Assembly: GCF_031851795.1 (NCBI RefSeq)
Contig: NZ_CP134696.1
Span: forward strand, 1,054,001 to 1,118,000
DNA: 64,000 nt
From: Pontibacter sp. G13
Lineage (GTDB): Bacteria > Bacteroidota > Bacteroidia > J057
Direction: 5' to 3'
Both the position numbers and the translations under genes were made by a program. Under the pieces are notes generated by a model. The model had not been told where the DNA came from and ran no database searches. It saw only the letters and a program-made list of their open reading frames with translations. Of the stretch, positions 33,697 to 42,717 are shown piece by piece; position 1 is the first letter of the stretch; every line of letters starts with the position of its first letter.

Positions 33697-34482
33697 ATGA
33701 GCAACCTATCTGATATTGGGTTTCCGGTGGAATCGCATGAAGAATTCCTCGAACTCATCAATCAGGCATACGAGCGCGGAAAGTCCATCGAGGCGGAAAT
33801 GGGGCAGTATATTCAATATGAAGATGCTTCCGGTGCCGAACTATGGTTGCAAATCAATCAAGCTGAGGAATTGATCGGGATGAACCCTCACTTCAATGGC
33901 AAGAGCAGAAGATGGGTATGCATCACAGGGCCCGTCAATCGTCCCGAAAGCGAATTGGATGGAGCTTTCCACGGATGGGCCGCGCCTGAATTTCCCAATC
34001 GCCCTGAGACAGGCATGTATCCCTTCGTATTTGATGTGCCGAACTTCTACACGATGGGAGAATTTGATTTCCCCAAAAGCCATCTCGTACAGCTCACCGC
34101 ATTTGCCCAAGAAATCACGCTCTACGATAAAGAATCAGACTTCTTGGACAGTCAGCCCGAAGATTTTCCCATGTCCGCCCAATCTTTCATTCCCAGTGGG
34201 CTATTCGATTTAGGGGAGCAAGGTCCCAAGGAACCTCAGGCATTGGGAATCCTTTCAGGAGTGATCAAGCAACACGAAAAACTCACTTCCACCCTCAAGA
34301 AAGGGGCTTTCCATTGGATGTTAGTCGAAACTTTGGGAGGGGAAGTCGATGTCGTCACCGATGCGAGTCTCTGCAATAAGGCTCCCAAGGAAGGCGGAAT
34401 TGTCCACGGAAACTTCTGGTTATCAGGCAAAATCATCGGTGCCCCCAAATACCGAAAAGTAGTCTGGACCAATTGGCTCTAA
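33697..34482 (+). CDS. Cytoplasmic protein of unknown function
   Basis: From ATG 33697 the product has 261 residues with no signal peptide or membrane segment. MSNLSDIGFPVESHEEFLELINQAYERG looks like a natural N-terminus, whereas the frame upstream (from a TTG at 33559 or ATG 33604) gives a composition unlike the rest, so it was left out. The middle has G-x-W-A-A-P-E-F-P and F-V-F-D-V-P-N-F-Y motifs; the end (FHWMLVETLGGEVDVVTDASL) may be an OB-like or sandwich domain. I do not recognise the family. It is a single gene between two intergenic gaps, just upstream of the P1-P8 cluster but not clearly linked with it. Confidence 0.65.
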   Translation: MSNLSDIGFPVESHEEFLELINQAYERGKSIEAEMGQYIQYEDASGAELWLQINQAEELIGMNPHFNGKSRRWVCITGPVNRPESELDGAFHGWAAPEFPNRPETGMYPFVFDVPNFYTMGEFDFPKSHLVQLTAFAQEITLYDKESDFLDSQPEDFPMSAQSFIPSGLFDLGEQGPKEPQALGILSGVIKQHEKLTSTLKKGAFHWMLVETLGGEVDVVTDASLCNKAPKEGGIVHGNFWLSGKIIGAPKYRKVVWTNWL

Positions 34483-34881
34483 CCCCCCTTTCCGGCTGGT
34501 CGGAACATACCCCCATTTCATCCCCTACTTTTTCTTGCTCATCTGTACAATAGAACTACGCTCCCCTCCGTTTGCAGGACAGAACTCACCACCACCCGAG
34601 ACATTTCATTCCCAAGTCGGATTGTGCAGTCCGAACGTTCGGGTCCAACCTTTTTTAGCCTTCTGACGAATTCCGTCGGCCATCGCTTCGTATGCCGACT
34701 CCTATTTCCATGAAGGGCCCTTCTCGTTCAAGAACTTCCCTTTTTGATGATTCTCTGTTTCCCTTTTGTCCGCGAATGACACGGATGAATAGGCATTACG
34801 ATACATTTCCAGATTTGGCATTTTCTAGCGTACCATGAATCACGCGATTGGAATTTCCATCCAACGTTATTCAATTTTATC
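34483..34881. promoter_or_regulatory. Gap upstream of the P1-P8 cluster with a palindrome
   Basis: CCGAACGTTCGG (34631-34642) is a perfect 12-bp palindrome about 240 bp upstream of P1 and could be an operator. Otherwise about 400 bp hold no gene. The cluster promoter must lie here, but no clear -33/-7 pair was found. Confidence 0.4.
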
Positions 34882-36681
34882 ATGAAACAGCCATTGCCGA
34901 TCCTGGTGGTACTCTGGATGTGGATTTCCATATCCGCTGGGGTAGCCCAAGTCAAGTACCAAACCGGGATGAGAGTCATCGACGGAGTTCAATTGCTTCA
35001 AGACAGCAACAACGACAATTTTTACCGGTACATCCCGCAGTTTCCGCGATTCTCCATGCGCCCAGACAGCACGTTTGAATTGTTGTGCATGAAGTATGTA
35101 GGGACTTCGGGAGCGTCTTCCAATGGGGGTATTTTCCATGCGTTGGTGGAATTCAGTCTACCTCCGGCCTATGTAAAACAGTTGGAAGTCGAACTTCAGC
35201 GCGAGGTTCCCGAAGCCCAAATCGTAGGGCCCGTCCAATTGATGCAGGCAGATGAGGATGATTCCCACGGCACCGCCTCCTTTGAAGTGGTCTCCGCCAT
35301 CCTGACAAATACCGAGGGAGACAATCCATTCACCCGAAATGTGATCACCTCTGGTTTTGCACCGCTGCTCCCGGGATCAAAAGCAGCCATTGCAGCCAAT
35401 CTCAATCAAACCGGTGCTTCCCTCCTCTGGGAATCCCTCCAAAGCCCGACCTCTGATGTCTCTGTCTCCATCAGCGGCTATTACGAGGCAGTTGTGGAAG
35501 GATATAACGCCGTGGTATCCGGTGAGGTGGAAACCATCTATGAGCATTTCAGCCAGATCCGCAACAAGTCAGAAGGATACAAGAAGCGCCAACTTCGCAA
35601 TATCGCCGACGAGTTGGTCCAGGAACAGCTATTGAATGTGGAGGTATTCGATCGCTCCGAAGGGTTGGGAATTTCCACCAAGGCCATGGCAGACATTGTG
35701 GAATTGGTTACGGATAAATTGATCGAACTGATGTTTGATGCGGAGACAGGTTGGTCTCAGGTTCCAGATCGTGAGGTCGCCGTCGAGCCCGGGCAATTGC
35801 TCAATCGCCAAGAGCGGAGCTGGTTGTCCAAGACCTTTTCTCTCAAGACGGACAATACGCCCTATTACACAGACAATCAATTTGTCCTGAAAAAACGCGA
35901 AGACATTCGTGCGCACCGATTCTACATGAATCTCAGCCAGAAAACCACGATCAAGGTACCCATTCATACTGCTGGAAACTTGGGCGGAATTTACGGAGAC
36001 TGGGCTGATGAGGAACTGTATTTCAAAATCGTAAACCTCGGCACAGATTTTCAGAGTCGCGATGTTCATTTCCAAGTGGATGGTCGATTTGCGGGTTCCT
36101 TTGATGAGCTCATCAATTCGGTTTCGGTAGAATTTCGCCAAGAGCCGCAGGGCGATCAAGCCATGATCACTGAATCGTTGATGTTTCGTGCAGCCGATCT
36201 GGAAAATCAATTCTTCAAAACCATCCAATATCCAAGGCTGGAAGATGAAGGCGACGATTGGCTCAATTATGACTATCGCATCAGCTGGAACATCAAAGGG
36301 ATGGATGAACCCGTCAACATTCCGAGCTTTGGATGGGCATCTTCCCAAGCCAACAGCATTGCCCTCATTCCCCCGATTGATCGCAAGGAAATCGAAATCG
36401 ACGCAGATCGAGCTTCCTTCGAAGAAGCAGGCATCCACTCCGCATCGATCAAATTCATGGTCATGCTCGGCGGCAAACCACAGGTACAGGAAACGATGGT
36501 TTTAAGAGCCAAGGATGCTGAAAACACCAACGCCATTACGCTTTATGGAGATCCTGATCAAGCCATGGCCTATCAGGTGACTTGGCATACCAAGGAGCAT
36601 GGATCGGTGGATATGCCTGTTCAACTGCTGGAAGACGAATACATGTTCATTCTACCGCCTGCCGACTTGGCTCAAGACTGA
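34882..36681 (+). CDS. P1: secreted protein of the P1-P8 family
   Basis: The 599-residue product has a signal peptide (ILVVLWMWISISAGVAQ). I cannot name the family. It shares with P2-P6 an N-terminal block (FYRYIP...F-E-L-L-C-M-K-Y; GGIFHALVEFSLPPAYVKQL; GPV near 115; GFAPLLPGSKAAIAANLNQTGASLLWESL near 165), a middle anchor near 388 (DFQSRDVHFQVDG, then NSVSVEF) and a terminal beta block (YRISWNIKG, ALIPPIDRKEIEIDADRASFEE). The domains look like beta-sandwiches separated by a helical stretch (about 225-320). No Cys pairs, sortase or type IX C-terminal signal were noted. It opens the cluster, and P2 begins 4 bp after its stop, so the two are tightly coupled. Confidence 0.8.
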   Translation: MKQPLPILVVLWMWISISAGVAQVKYQTGMRVIDGVQLLQDSNNDNFYRYIPQFPRFSMRPDSTFELLCMKYVGTSGASSNGGIFHALVEFSLPPAYVKQLEVELQREVPEAQIVGPVQLMQADEDDSHGTASFEVVSAILTNTEGDNPFTRNVITSGFAPLLPGSKAAIAANLNQTGASLLWESLQSPTSDVSVSISGYYEAVVEGYNAVVSGEVETIYEHFSQIRNKSEGYKKRQLRNIADELVQEQLLNVEVFDRSEGLGISTKAMADIVELVTDKLIELMFDAETGWSQVPDREVAVEPGQLLNRQERSWLSKTFSLKTDNTPYYTDNQFVLKKREDIRAHRFYMNLSQKTTIKVPIHTAGNLGGIYGDWADEELYFKIVNLGTDFQSRDVHFQVDGRFAGSFDELINSVSVEFRQEPQGDQAMITESLMFRAADLENQFFKTIQYPRLEDEGDDWLNYDYRISWNIKGMDEPVNIPSFGWASSQANSIALIPPIDRKEIEIDADRASFEEAGIHSASIKFMVMLGGKPQVQETMVLRAKDAENTNAITLYGDPDQAMAYQVTWHTKEHGSVDMPVQLLEDEYMFILPPADLAQD

Positions 36682-36685
36682 TCCC

Positions 36686-38452
36686 ATGAAACGAATCAGC
36701 ATTTTCGGGATGTTGGGGTTGATATTCGCCCTGACCTCCCAACACGTGGCGGCCCAACAGATTTTGATGGACCGTGGCACACGCGTAGCGGAACTCTGGT
36801 GTTTTCCATTGCTGGATGATCCCGATACCTATGTATATCTGCCATCCGAATCTCGGCTCACTTGGGACCCTGAGCATGAATTGCCGCAATTCAGCTTGCT
36901 GCGCTATGTCATCAATCGACCCGATGAATCCGCGGGAGTAGGTTCTGCCATCACCTCTGCGGACGGAGGCGCCTTGCTCAATTTTCTCATCGAGTACTAC
37001 ACCCCCGAGGAGCAAGTAGACGCCGCGCAATCAGCCCTGCAGGAGCGTATGGACAATGACGATATCGTGCTGAGAGGACCGATTGTCTTCGATCAGGGCC
37101 GATATGCACTTGTTTCCTCCATTCTGCGGGATCAAGCTTCCGAACAAAAAGTGGAAGTACTCACAACAGGTTCCGCTCCTGTACTGGAAGGTTCTCGGAT
37201 CGCCTTCAGCTTCGAGTTGGACCCAGAGAAATCCAAACTTCTGATGGAGAGCTTGACTACAGCAACTTCCGATTTGTCTGTGGTCTTCGACCTGTCCTTT
37301 TCAGGGTTGACGGATAATTACGAGGCGACCATGGAGGTAGATTGGAATCAAGTCTACCAGAGCCAAGATTTCTCTGCTGGAGGAAGTGTCTATTTCGTCG
37401 GTGCAGATGTCGAGCTAGGCTTTGAGAAGCTCTACCGTCAGCAGGCCATCAAACTAGATGTCAAAGGAGAAAGCCCCAATATGGATGGTCTGTTGCAAAC
37501 TGTCTATAACAAATTGCTGGATCTGCTATTTGCACCTGTTCGTCCAGAAGCCATACCCGCGGACCAGCGAGGAGGATTGATGGATGCTTTGGGTGCGGCT
37601 CTTTCGCCGAATGGAGCACTGGGAAGCCGAAACACCACAGGATTTGGGTTGAATGTAGCCTACCGAATGAAGGACTACCGTTCCGAAGGCACATCTAGGC
37701 TTCAGTTTTCTGGAGCGCAGACTGTCGAGCGCCACCACTTCATTTCCTTCAATGCGGGGGACTTGTTCAACCAATATGGCGAAGATGAACGCATGTTCAA
37801 GACCGTACCGCTTTGGGACCCAGACTTTCAGCAGCGGGAGGTGATCGTGACGATGGATGGAACGCTGGAAAACGCATTCGAAGACATGCTCAACAGTGTC
37901 ACGTTGGTACTTCACAAAGAGCATCAAAATGGTCAGGAGTCCTCCCATCAGATCGTGGTCATGCCCCAGCACTTCGAATCAGGCGCTGCTCCACTCAACT
38001 GGGTTTATGGGTCCCACCAAGATACCAATCGCCTCGAATGGCTGAATTACCGCTTTCACACGATTTGGCAATTTCAAGGAGGTGGACAGTATGAAACGCT
38101 TTGGGATACCATCTCTACCGCCGTTGTGAACCTTTACACGCCGTTTTCCACTCGATCCATTGATTTGGAAGGAGATCTGGAATATCTGGTTGAATCAGGC
38201 GTACGCGCAGTTTTGGTGGAGCTCACCTACGACTTTTTCGGAATGCCCCAGCGAGTCAAACAGACCATCCGGATGTCGGACAACCTGGCTGACAAGGGAT
38301 TTCGGATTACGCTTCCGAATGATTCCCCCGAAGTCTCCTACAAATTGACCTACATCATGCGTGAAGGAAGGCCCCTCAGCGCAAAGGGCATCGACGAATT
38401 TGGCTTGATCTTCATCGACGAACTCCCAGAACCTTCGACCGATATGGAATAA
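36686..38452 (+). CDS. P2: secreted protein of the P1-P8 family
   Basis: From ATG 36686 the product has 588 residues with signal peptide ISIFGMLGLIFALTSQHVAAQ. Family blocks: DTYVYLPSESRL, PQFSLLRYVIN, GGALLNFLIEYYTPEEQVDAA, GPIVFDQGRYALVSSIL, TGSAPVLEGSRIAFSFEL, TATSDLSVVFDLSFSG, middle anchor WDPDFQQREVIVTMDG near 377 with NSVTLVLHKE, and the final YRFHTIWQFQGG ... FGLIFIDELPE. The start of the longer frame (36599) lies inside P1 and is not credible. The helical part NLLDLLF-like (TVYNKLLDLLFAPV) at about 273-286 precedes a loop that links the N and C halves. A 126-bp gap follows before P3. Confidence 0.8.
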   Translation: MKRISIFGMLGLIFALTSQHVAAQQILMDRGTRVAELWCFPLLDDPDTYVYLPSESRLTWDPEHELPQFSLLRYVINRPDESAGVGSAITSADGGALLNFLIEYYTPEEQVDAAQSALQERMDNDDIVLRGPIVFDQGRYALVSSILRDQASEQKVEVLTTGSAPVLEGSRIAFSFELDPEKSKLLMESLTTATSDLSVVFDLSFSGLTDNYEATMEVDWNQVYQSQDFSAGGSVYFVGADVELGFEKLYRQQAIKLDVKGESPNMDGLLQTVYNKLLDLLFAPVRPEAIPADQRGGLMDALGAALSPNGALGSRNTTGFGLNVAYRMKDYRSEGTSRLQFSGAQTVERHHFISFNAGDLFNQYGEDERMFKTVPLWDPDFQQREVIVTMDGTLENAFEDMLNSVTLVLHKEHQNGQESSHQIVVMPQHFESGAAPLNWVYGSHQDTNRLEWLNYRFHTIWQFQGGGQYETLWDTISTAVVNLYTPFSTRSIDLEGDLEYLVESGVRAVLVELTYDFFGMPQRVKQTIRMSDNLADKGFRITLPNDSPEVSYKLTYIMREGRPLSAKGIDEFGLIFIDELPEPSTDME

Positions 38453-38578
38453 TCGCATACTCGCTGCAACGCGCAGTGAATAATTGACACTCAACTGTGC
38501 CTGTGATCAGGCGCCCGGAATTCCCATGTACCTGGGGGCACGCCCCTATGGCCCATTTATGCTGAAACCTAGACGAAT
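38453..38578 (+). other. Spacer between P2 and P3
   Basis: The spacer has small inverted repeats (GCCTGTGATCAGGC near 38500; GGGGGCACGCCCC near 38535) without T-runs. It may hold an internal promoter. Confidence 0.35.
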
Positions 38579-40552
38579 ATGAACAGAATCATGCTACTCG
38601 GCCTGATGATCCTCCTGCTTGGCCCAAACTGGGGTTGGAGTCAGGTGGTCGATGGCCAAAACAAGATTACCGTGACCCTCCGAGATGGAACGGTGGTCAC
38701 CTGCTATGGCAAGGCGCAGGCTTTGTCTGACGAGCCTTCCACAGAATTCGAATACATGCCCACCAATTTCCGGTTGGCAGTGAAGGAAGACGGCACGCCC
38801 CAATTCCTGTTTCTCAAATACACCGACGAATCCGCCAATGAAGAAGCTTCCGGCGCGATCCTCCACATGCTCATGGAATTTGGATTGACTCCCGAACAGG
38901 AGCGAGAGGTAGAACGCAAGCTTCGATCAGAGGTTGAGGGGGCTACCCTTCGCGGGATGGTGGATGTCACACCCGAAGAGGAACAATCCATCCGGATCAT
39001 TTCCGCGACCCTCGACGATGGGGAGAGTGTTCCAACGTTGATTCATTCTGGCCGTGCGCCTGTATTTCCTGGGAACAAAATTGCAGTAGCCGCCCGCATG
39101 GATAAGGAGGCTGCGCAATTACTGGATGCGAGCTTCACTCGTACCCGATCTATCACAGACCTATCGGTGACCCTCTCCTACAAATACGCCATGCGCGTTC
39201 CGGCTGCACGAGGATTGCTGGTCGAGGATTGGAGCAAGTTGGATTCCCTGAACCTGGTAGATTCTGCCTTCTATTCGATGGATGAAATCAAGAACAAAGA
39301 CTACGGTGAAAAGGCAGTGAATGCCGCTGTAGGAGCCATTTTTGGGGGAGGAATCGGTGGATTGATCGGTTGGTTCGCCACTGGAAATGACAAGGAAAAA
39401 CATTTCACCTACGAAGACATGCACAACCTCTACCGTGCTTTGGAAGAGGAAGAGGTCATCACCTTGCGATTTGAAGAGAATGTCTCTGATGAGCGGGTGA
39501 CAGAGATTCGAGAGGCATTTTTCCAGCATTTCCTCAACAGCTTCACCGATGCGGTTCCTGAGGAAATTGAACCGATCACGGACGAACAGCGTATGGCCAT
39601 GCCCGACATCAAGAAGGGCAACAGCTACAAATTCAAGCGAGAGTTTGTCGAGACGGTCTATCAAAAACGCCGTCGGGTCTTCAACCTCAACTACGCCTTG
39701 GCGATTGAGCGACCTTTCCAGATCACCGAAAATCTCGCGTCTTGGTACGACCAGGTATCAGACAATCCTGCCTGCGTAGGAACAGTCGTCCTGAATGATC
39801 CATTCTTCCAGCATCGCGATGTACATGTACTGTTGGATTTGGATGCGGAGGACATGATCGGCAAGGAGATGAACTACGTGACTGTCAGTCTTCGCAAACA
39901 GCGGGACGTCCAGGGAGCCAATGATTTCTCCCACCAGTTGACCTTCGACCGTGCATACTTCGAGGAATCCGGCAACCGCAGAACCGTGACTTACTCCAAG
40001 GCACAGGACGGCGATCCCAATGAATACGAATACAAAGTTCAGTGGTCGCTCAGAGGTGGGCACTTGTTCCCGGAAAATGACACAACGTGGACCAAGGGTT
40101 CTTGGCAAGGAATCACTCTGGCACCGCCTGTGCAGCCCAAGCGCGTGCGTTTTGAAGCCGATTTGGATGAATTGAAAGAGCTGGACATCCGCAATGTCAC
40201 GCTACAGCTTCGGTACATGAAGTTTGGCAAGGAGGTCGAAACCAACATGAATATCAGCCTCTATAGCAAACAGCCTTACCTAGAAGAGACCATCTACCTC
40301 GACAAAGACACCCGAGGCTATGCATACCGATTGATTTTCACCCACAAGCGCAAGGGAATCTTGGCTATGCCCTGGGATGCATCCATCAACACCTATTACC
40401 TATTCGCAGTGGTACCGGACGAACTCTACGAAGGCGACGAGACCTTCATCGAGGAAGCCATTGCACGTGGCCAGCAAGCCATGGTAGGCGGTGATGTGGA
40501 CGGCAGTCAAGCCATCCTCAATCAGTTTGAAAGCATTATCTCCAATCAATAG
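38579..40552 (+). CDS. P3: secreted protein of the P1-P8 family
   Basis: The 657-residue product has a signal peptide (IMLLGLMILLLGPNWGWSQ). Blocks: FEYMPTNFRL, PQFLFLKYTD, GAILHMLMEFGLTPEQEREVE, IRIISATLDD, SGRAPVFPGNKIAVAARMDKEAAQLLDASF and the middle anchor LNDPFFQHRDVHVLLDLD near 406 with NYVTVSLRKQ. The end block is EYKVQWSLRGGH, ITLAPPVQPKRVRFEADLDEL, then GYAYRLIFTHKRKG. Unlike the others it has a glycine-zipper-like hydrophobic stretch at about 247-266 (AVGAIFGGGIGGLIGWFATG), which could insert into or contact a membrane. P3 and P4 form a closer pair by sequence. P4 starts 15 bp later. Confidence 0.8.
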   Translation: MNRIMLLGLMILLLGPNWGWSQVVDGQNKITVTLRDGTVVTCYGKAQALSDEPSTEFEYMPTNFRLAVKEDGTPQFLFLKYTDESANEEASGAILHMLMEFGLTPEQEREVERKLRSEVEGATLRGMVDVTPEEEQSIRIISATLDDGESVPTLIHSGRAPVFPGNKIAVAARMDKEAAQLLDASFTRTRSITDLSVTLSYKYAMRVPAARGLLVEDWSKLDSLNLVDSAFYSMDEIKNKDYGEKAVNAAVGAIFGGGIGGLIGWFATGNDKEKHFTYEDMHNLYRALEEEEVITLRFEENVSDERVTEIREAFFQHFLNSFTDAVPEEIEPITDEQRMAMPDIKKGNSYKFKREFVETVYQKRRRVFNLNYALAIERPFQITENLASWYDQVSDNPACVGTVVLNDPFFQHRDVHVLLDLDAEDMIGKEMNYVTVSLRKQRDVQGANDFSHQLTFDRAYFEESGNRRTVTYSKAQDGDPNEYEYKVQWSLRGGHLFPENDTTWTKGSWQGITLAPPVQPKRVRFEADLDELKELDIRNVTLQLRYMKFGKEVETNMNISLYSKQPYLEETIYLDKDTRGYAYRLIFTHKRKGILAMPWDASINTYYLFAVVPDELYEGDETFIEEAIARGQQAMVGGDVDGSQAILNQFESIISNQ

Positions 40553-40567
40553 CGAAACTCCTTCAAC

Positions 40568-42661
40568 ATGAATACCTACCGAACACTTTCACTGGCAGGC
40601 CTGAAAATGGTTTTGGTCCTGCTCTTTGGGTTGACCACTCAATTGGCACAGGCACAGCGCCTATCGCTGGAAAGCAAAATCGAGCTTGTACTGAGCGACA
40701 ACTTGAATATCACGCTGTTCAAGACCATGACCGGCCAGACGTACTACTATCTCCCAGATCCTCAACTGATCAAGTTGGGCCTCAAGGAGTCCGGTGTCCC
40801 TGAATTCCTCTTCCTGAAATTTACCACTGACGAGCGCGAATCCGATGGTGGAGTACAGGGCGCATTGCTTCACTTCCTCATCGAGTGGGGAATGACACCA
40901 GCCCAATTCGCGGAACTCGAGGCCAAGCTCAAAGCGGCCAAAGGACAGGGAGCCAAACTAGCGGGACCCGTCGACCTCAAGCCCGTGGATGGTTCCTCCT
41001 TCCACATCGTCTCGGCAGTTTTGGGAGATGACGATTTCACCTCCAATCTGGTTACCTCTGGATATGCTCCTCCGATGCCGGGTGGAAAAGCCGCAGTAGC
41101 TGCAAGATTGGATGCCGCGGGTGCTCAATTGCTGGATGCAACCTTCAAGGAAACGACCTCCATCACGGACCTTTCCTTGGTGTTGGACTACGAATACACC
41201 ACGTTGGTGAAAGCAGCTCGTGGAGTCCTGAGATACAACCTTAGCATCACACAGACCCAAGGAGACGCCATGGCCTATGATTTCCTGAAAAAGGAGTTGG
41301 ACAACGAGCCTGAGCGCTTTCAAGCTGCATTGGATACCTACAATGCCAACAAAGCTAGCATGAGCAATGACTGCGGACTGGCGGGCGGAATGGGCAATAT
41401 GATCCTTGCCATGCAGGCTATGGATCAGGCGATTGGCAACACCTCCGGAAGCGGCGATACGGGTAGCAATTGGGAGTATGGGGTTTCAGAATCCATGCTG
41501 CGTCGTGTCTACGATTACTTTGTCCAGACGGAACGAATCGTTCTGAAGTGGGAAGAAACGTTGGACGATGAGCGGTTGGCTGTGATGAGAGAGGCATTCT
41601 TTGACTTCTTCCTCAACTCCTTCACGGAGCCAGACATGCCCGATTTCTCCAATGTGGCCGATCTGGGAACTGATTTCGATCCAGAAGCCGCCAACATGAA
41701 GTCCCAAGCTGAAGCCAGTTATTCCTTCAAGTCCTGCACCGAGTTGGAATCCAATCGCACCGTCAACAAGGTCGTTCGTCTGGACAAGATCATCCTGCCA
41801 GTCACCCGTCGTTTTCAGATGGTCTCCAACTTGGCCAGCACCTATGATCAAGCCAAAGATTACGACGAATGTGTCACAGAGCAACGCCTCGACGATCCAT
41901 TCTTCCAACACCGCGACATCAACTTCATTGTCGATTTGGAAGCTCGCGAGTTGTTTGATACCGAAGTCAACTATGTGACGGTGGATGTTTTGAAGAAGCG
42001 GAGCACAGGTCGTGATTTCAACAAGGATTTCACCATTGACGGAGATGATCTCCGCAGATCTGGTGCCTTGAAAATGGTGACCTATTCTCGGGATGATGAC
42101 CGCAATACCGATTCCTATCAGTACAAGGTCCAGTGGAGTTTCAAAGGCGGGTATGTGTATCCTGAGCGTCCACGATTCGTCAAGGGAGACTGGCAGGGAG
42201 TTACGCTTTTTGCGCCCCTATCTCCACGAAAAATCGAGTTCGAGGCCGACTTGGAGGAAATGCGTGAATTGGGCGTCGTGAGAGCAACCCTGCAAGTGCG
42301 ATACTCCAAATTCGGCAAGGAGCACGAAGAGAATATTCCCATCACGGTTTCCAAAAATGAACCCCTGGTAGAGAAAACGATCTTCGTGGATCGCGAGACC
42401 AATGGCTATGCCTACCGGCTGATTCTCACCCACAAGGTACATGGAAAACTCGCGCTTGACTGGCAGACCAAGCTGAATGACGACTATGTGTATGCGATCA
42501 TTCCGAGCGAATTGCTGGAGGAGGACCCCAATTACATCGAGCAATTGATCGAAATCGGGCGTCAGATCATCTCCCCCAACTCCGATGGGACTGTCGATCC
42601 AGATGATGCAATCTTGCAGACATTTGGAGACATCCTCGATCTGGTGATCGACAATCAGTAG
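40568..42661 (+). CDS. P4: secreted protein of the P1-P8 family
   Basis: The 697-residue product has a signal peptide (MVLVLLFGLTTQLAQAQ). Blocks: TYYYLPDPQLI, PEFLFLKFTTD, GALLHFLIEWGMTPAQFAELE, AGPVDLKPVDGSSFHIVSAVL, TSGYAPPMPGGKAAVAARLDAAGAQLLDATF, SITDLSLVLDYEY, middle anchor LDDPFFQHRDINFIVDLE near 441 with NYVTVDVLKK, then YKVQWSFKGGY, FAPLSPRKIEFEADLEEMRELG and GYAYRLILTHKVHGKL. It is the closest relative of P3, particularly over the last 300 residues, and likely arose by tandem duplication. The central region (245-300) is a distinct Asn/Met-rich insertion. A hairpin separates it from P5. Confidence 0.8.
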   Translation: MNTYRTLSLAGLKMVLVLLFGLTTQLAQAQRLSLESKIELVLSDNLNITLFKTMTGQTYYYLPDPQLIKLGLKESGVPEFLFLKFTTDERESDGGVQGALLHFLIEWGMTPAQFAELEAKLKAAKGQGAKLAGPVDLKPVDGSSFHIVSAVLGDDDFTSNLVTSGYAPPMPGGKAAVAARLDAAGAQLLDATFKETTSITDLSLVLDYEYTTLVKAARGVLRYNLSITQTQGDAMAYDFLKKELDNEPERFQAALDTYNANKASMSNDCGLAGGMGNMILAMQAMDQAIGNTSGSGDTGSNWEYGVSESMLRRVYDYFVQTERIVLKWEETLDDERLAVMREAFFDFFLNSFTEPDMPDFSNVADLGTDFDPEAANMKSQAEASYSFKSCTELESNRTVNKVVRLDKIILPVTRRFQMVSNLASTYDQAKDYDECVTEQRLDDPFFQHRDINFIVDLEARELFDTEVNYVTVDVLKKRSTGRDFNKDFTIDGDDLRRSGALKMVTYSRDDDRNTDSYQYKVQWSFKGGYVYPERPRFVKGDWQGVTLFAPLSPRKIEFEADLEEMRELGVVRATLQVRYSKFGKEHEENIPITVSKNEPLVEKTIFVDRETNGYAYRLILTHKVHGKLALDWQTKLNDDYVYAIIPSELLEEDPNYIEQLIEIGRQIISPNSDGTVDPDDAILQTFGDILDLVIDNQ

Positions 42662-42677
42662 CCCCCTTTGTTCATTT

Positions 42678-42702
42678 GGGAAGGGGAGCGACTCCCCTTC
42701 CC
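42678..42702 (+). terminator. Intra-cluster hairpin between P4 and P5
   Basis: GGGAAGGGGA (42678-42687) pairs perfectly with TCCCCTTCCC (42693-42702) around a 5-nt loop, followed by TCAATTTT. It may be a partial terminator that sets lower expression for P5 onward. Confidence 0.65.
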
Positions 42703-42717
42703 TCAATTTTACCTGTC

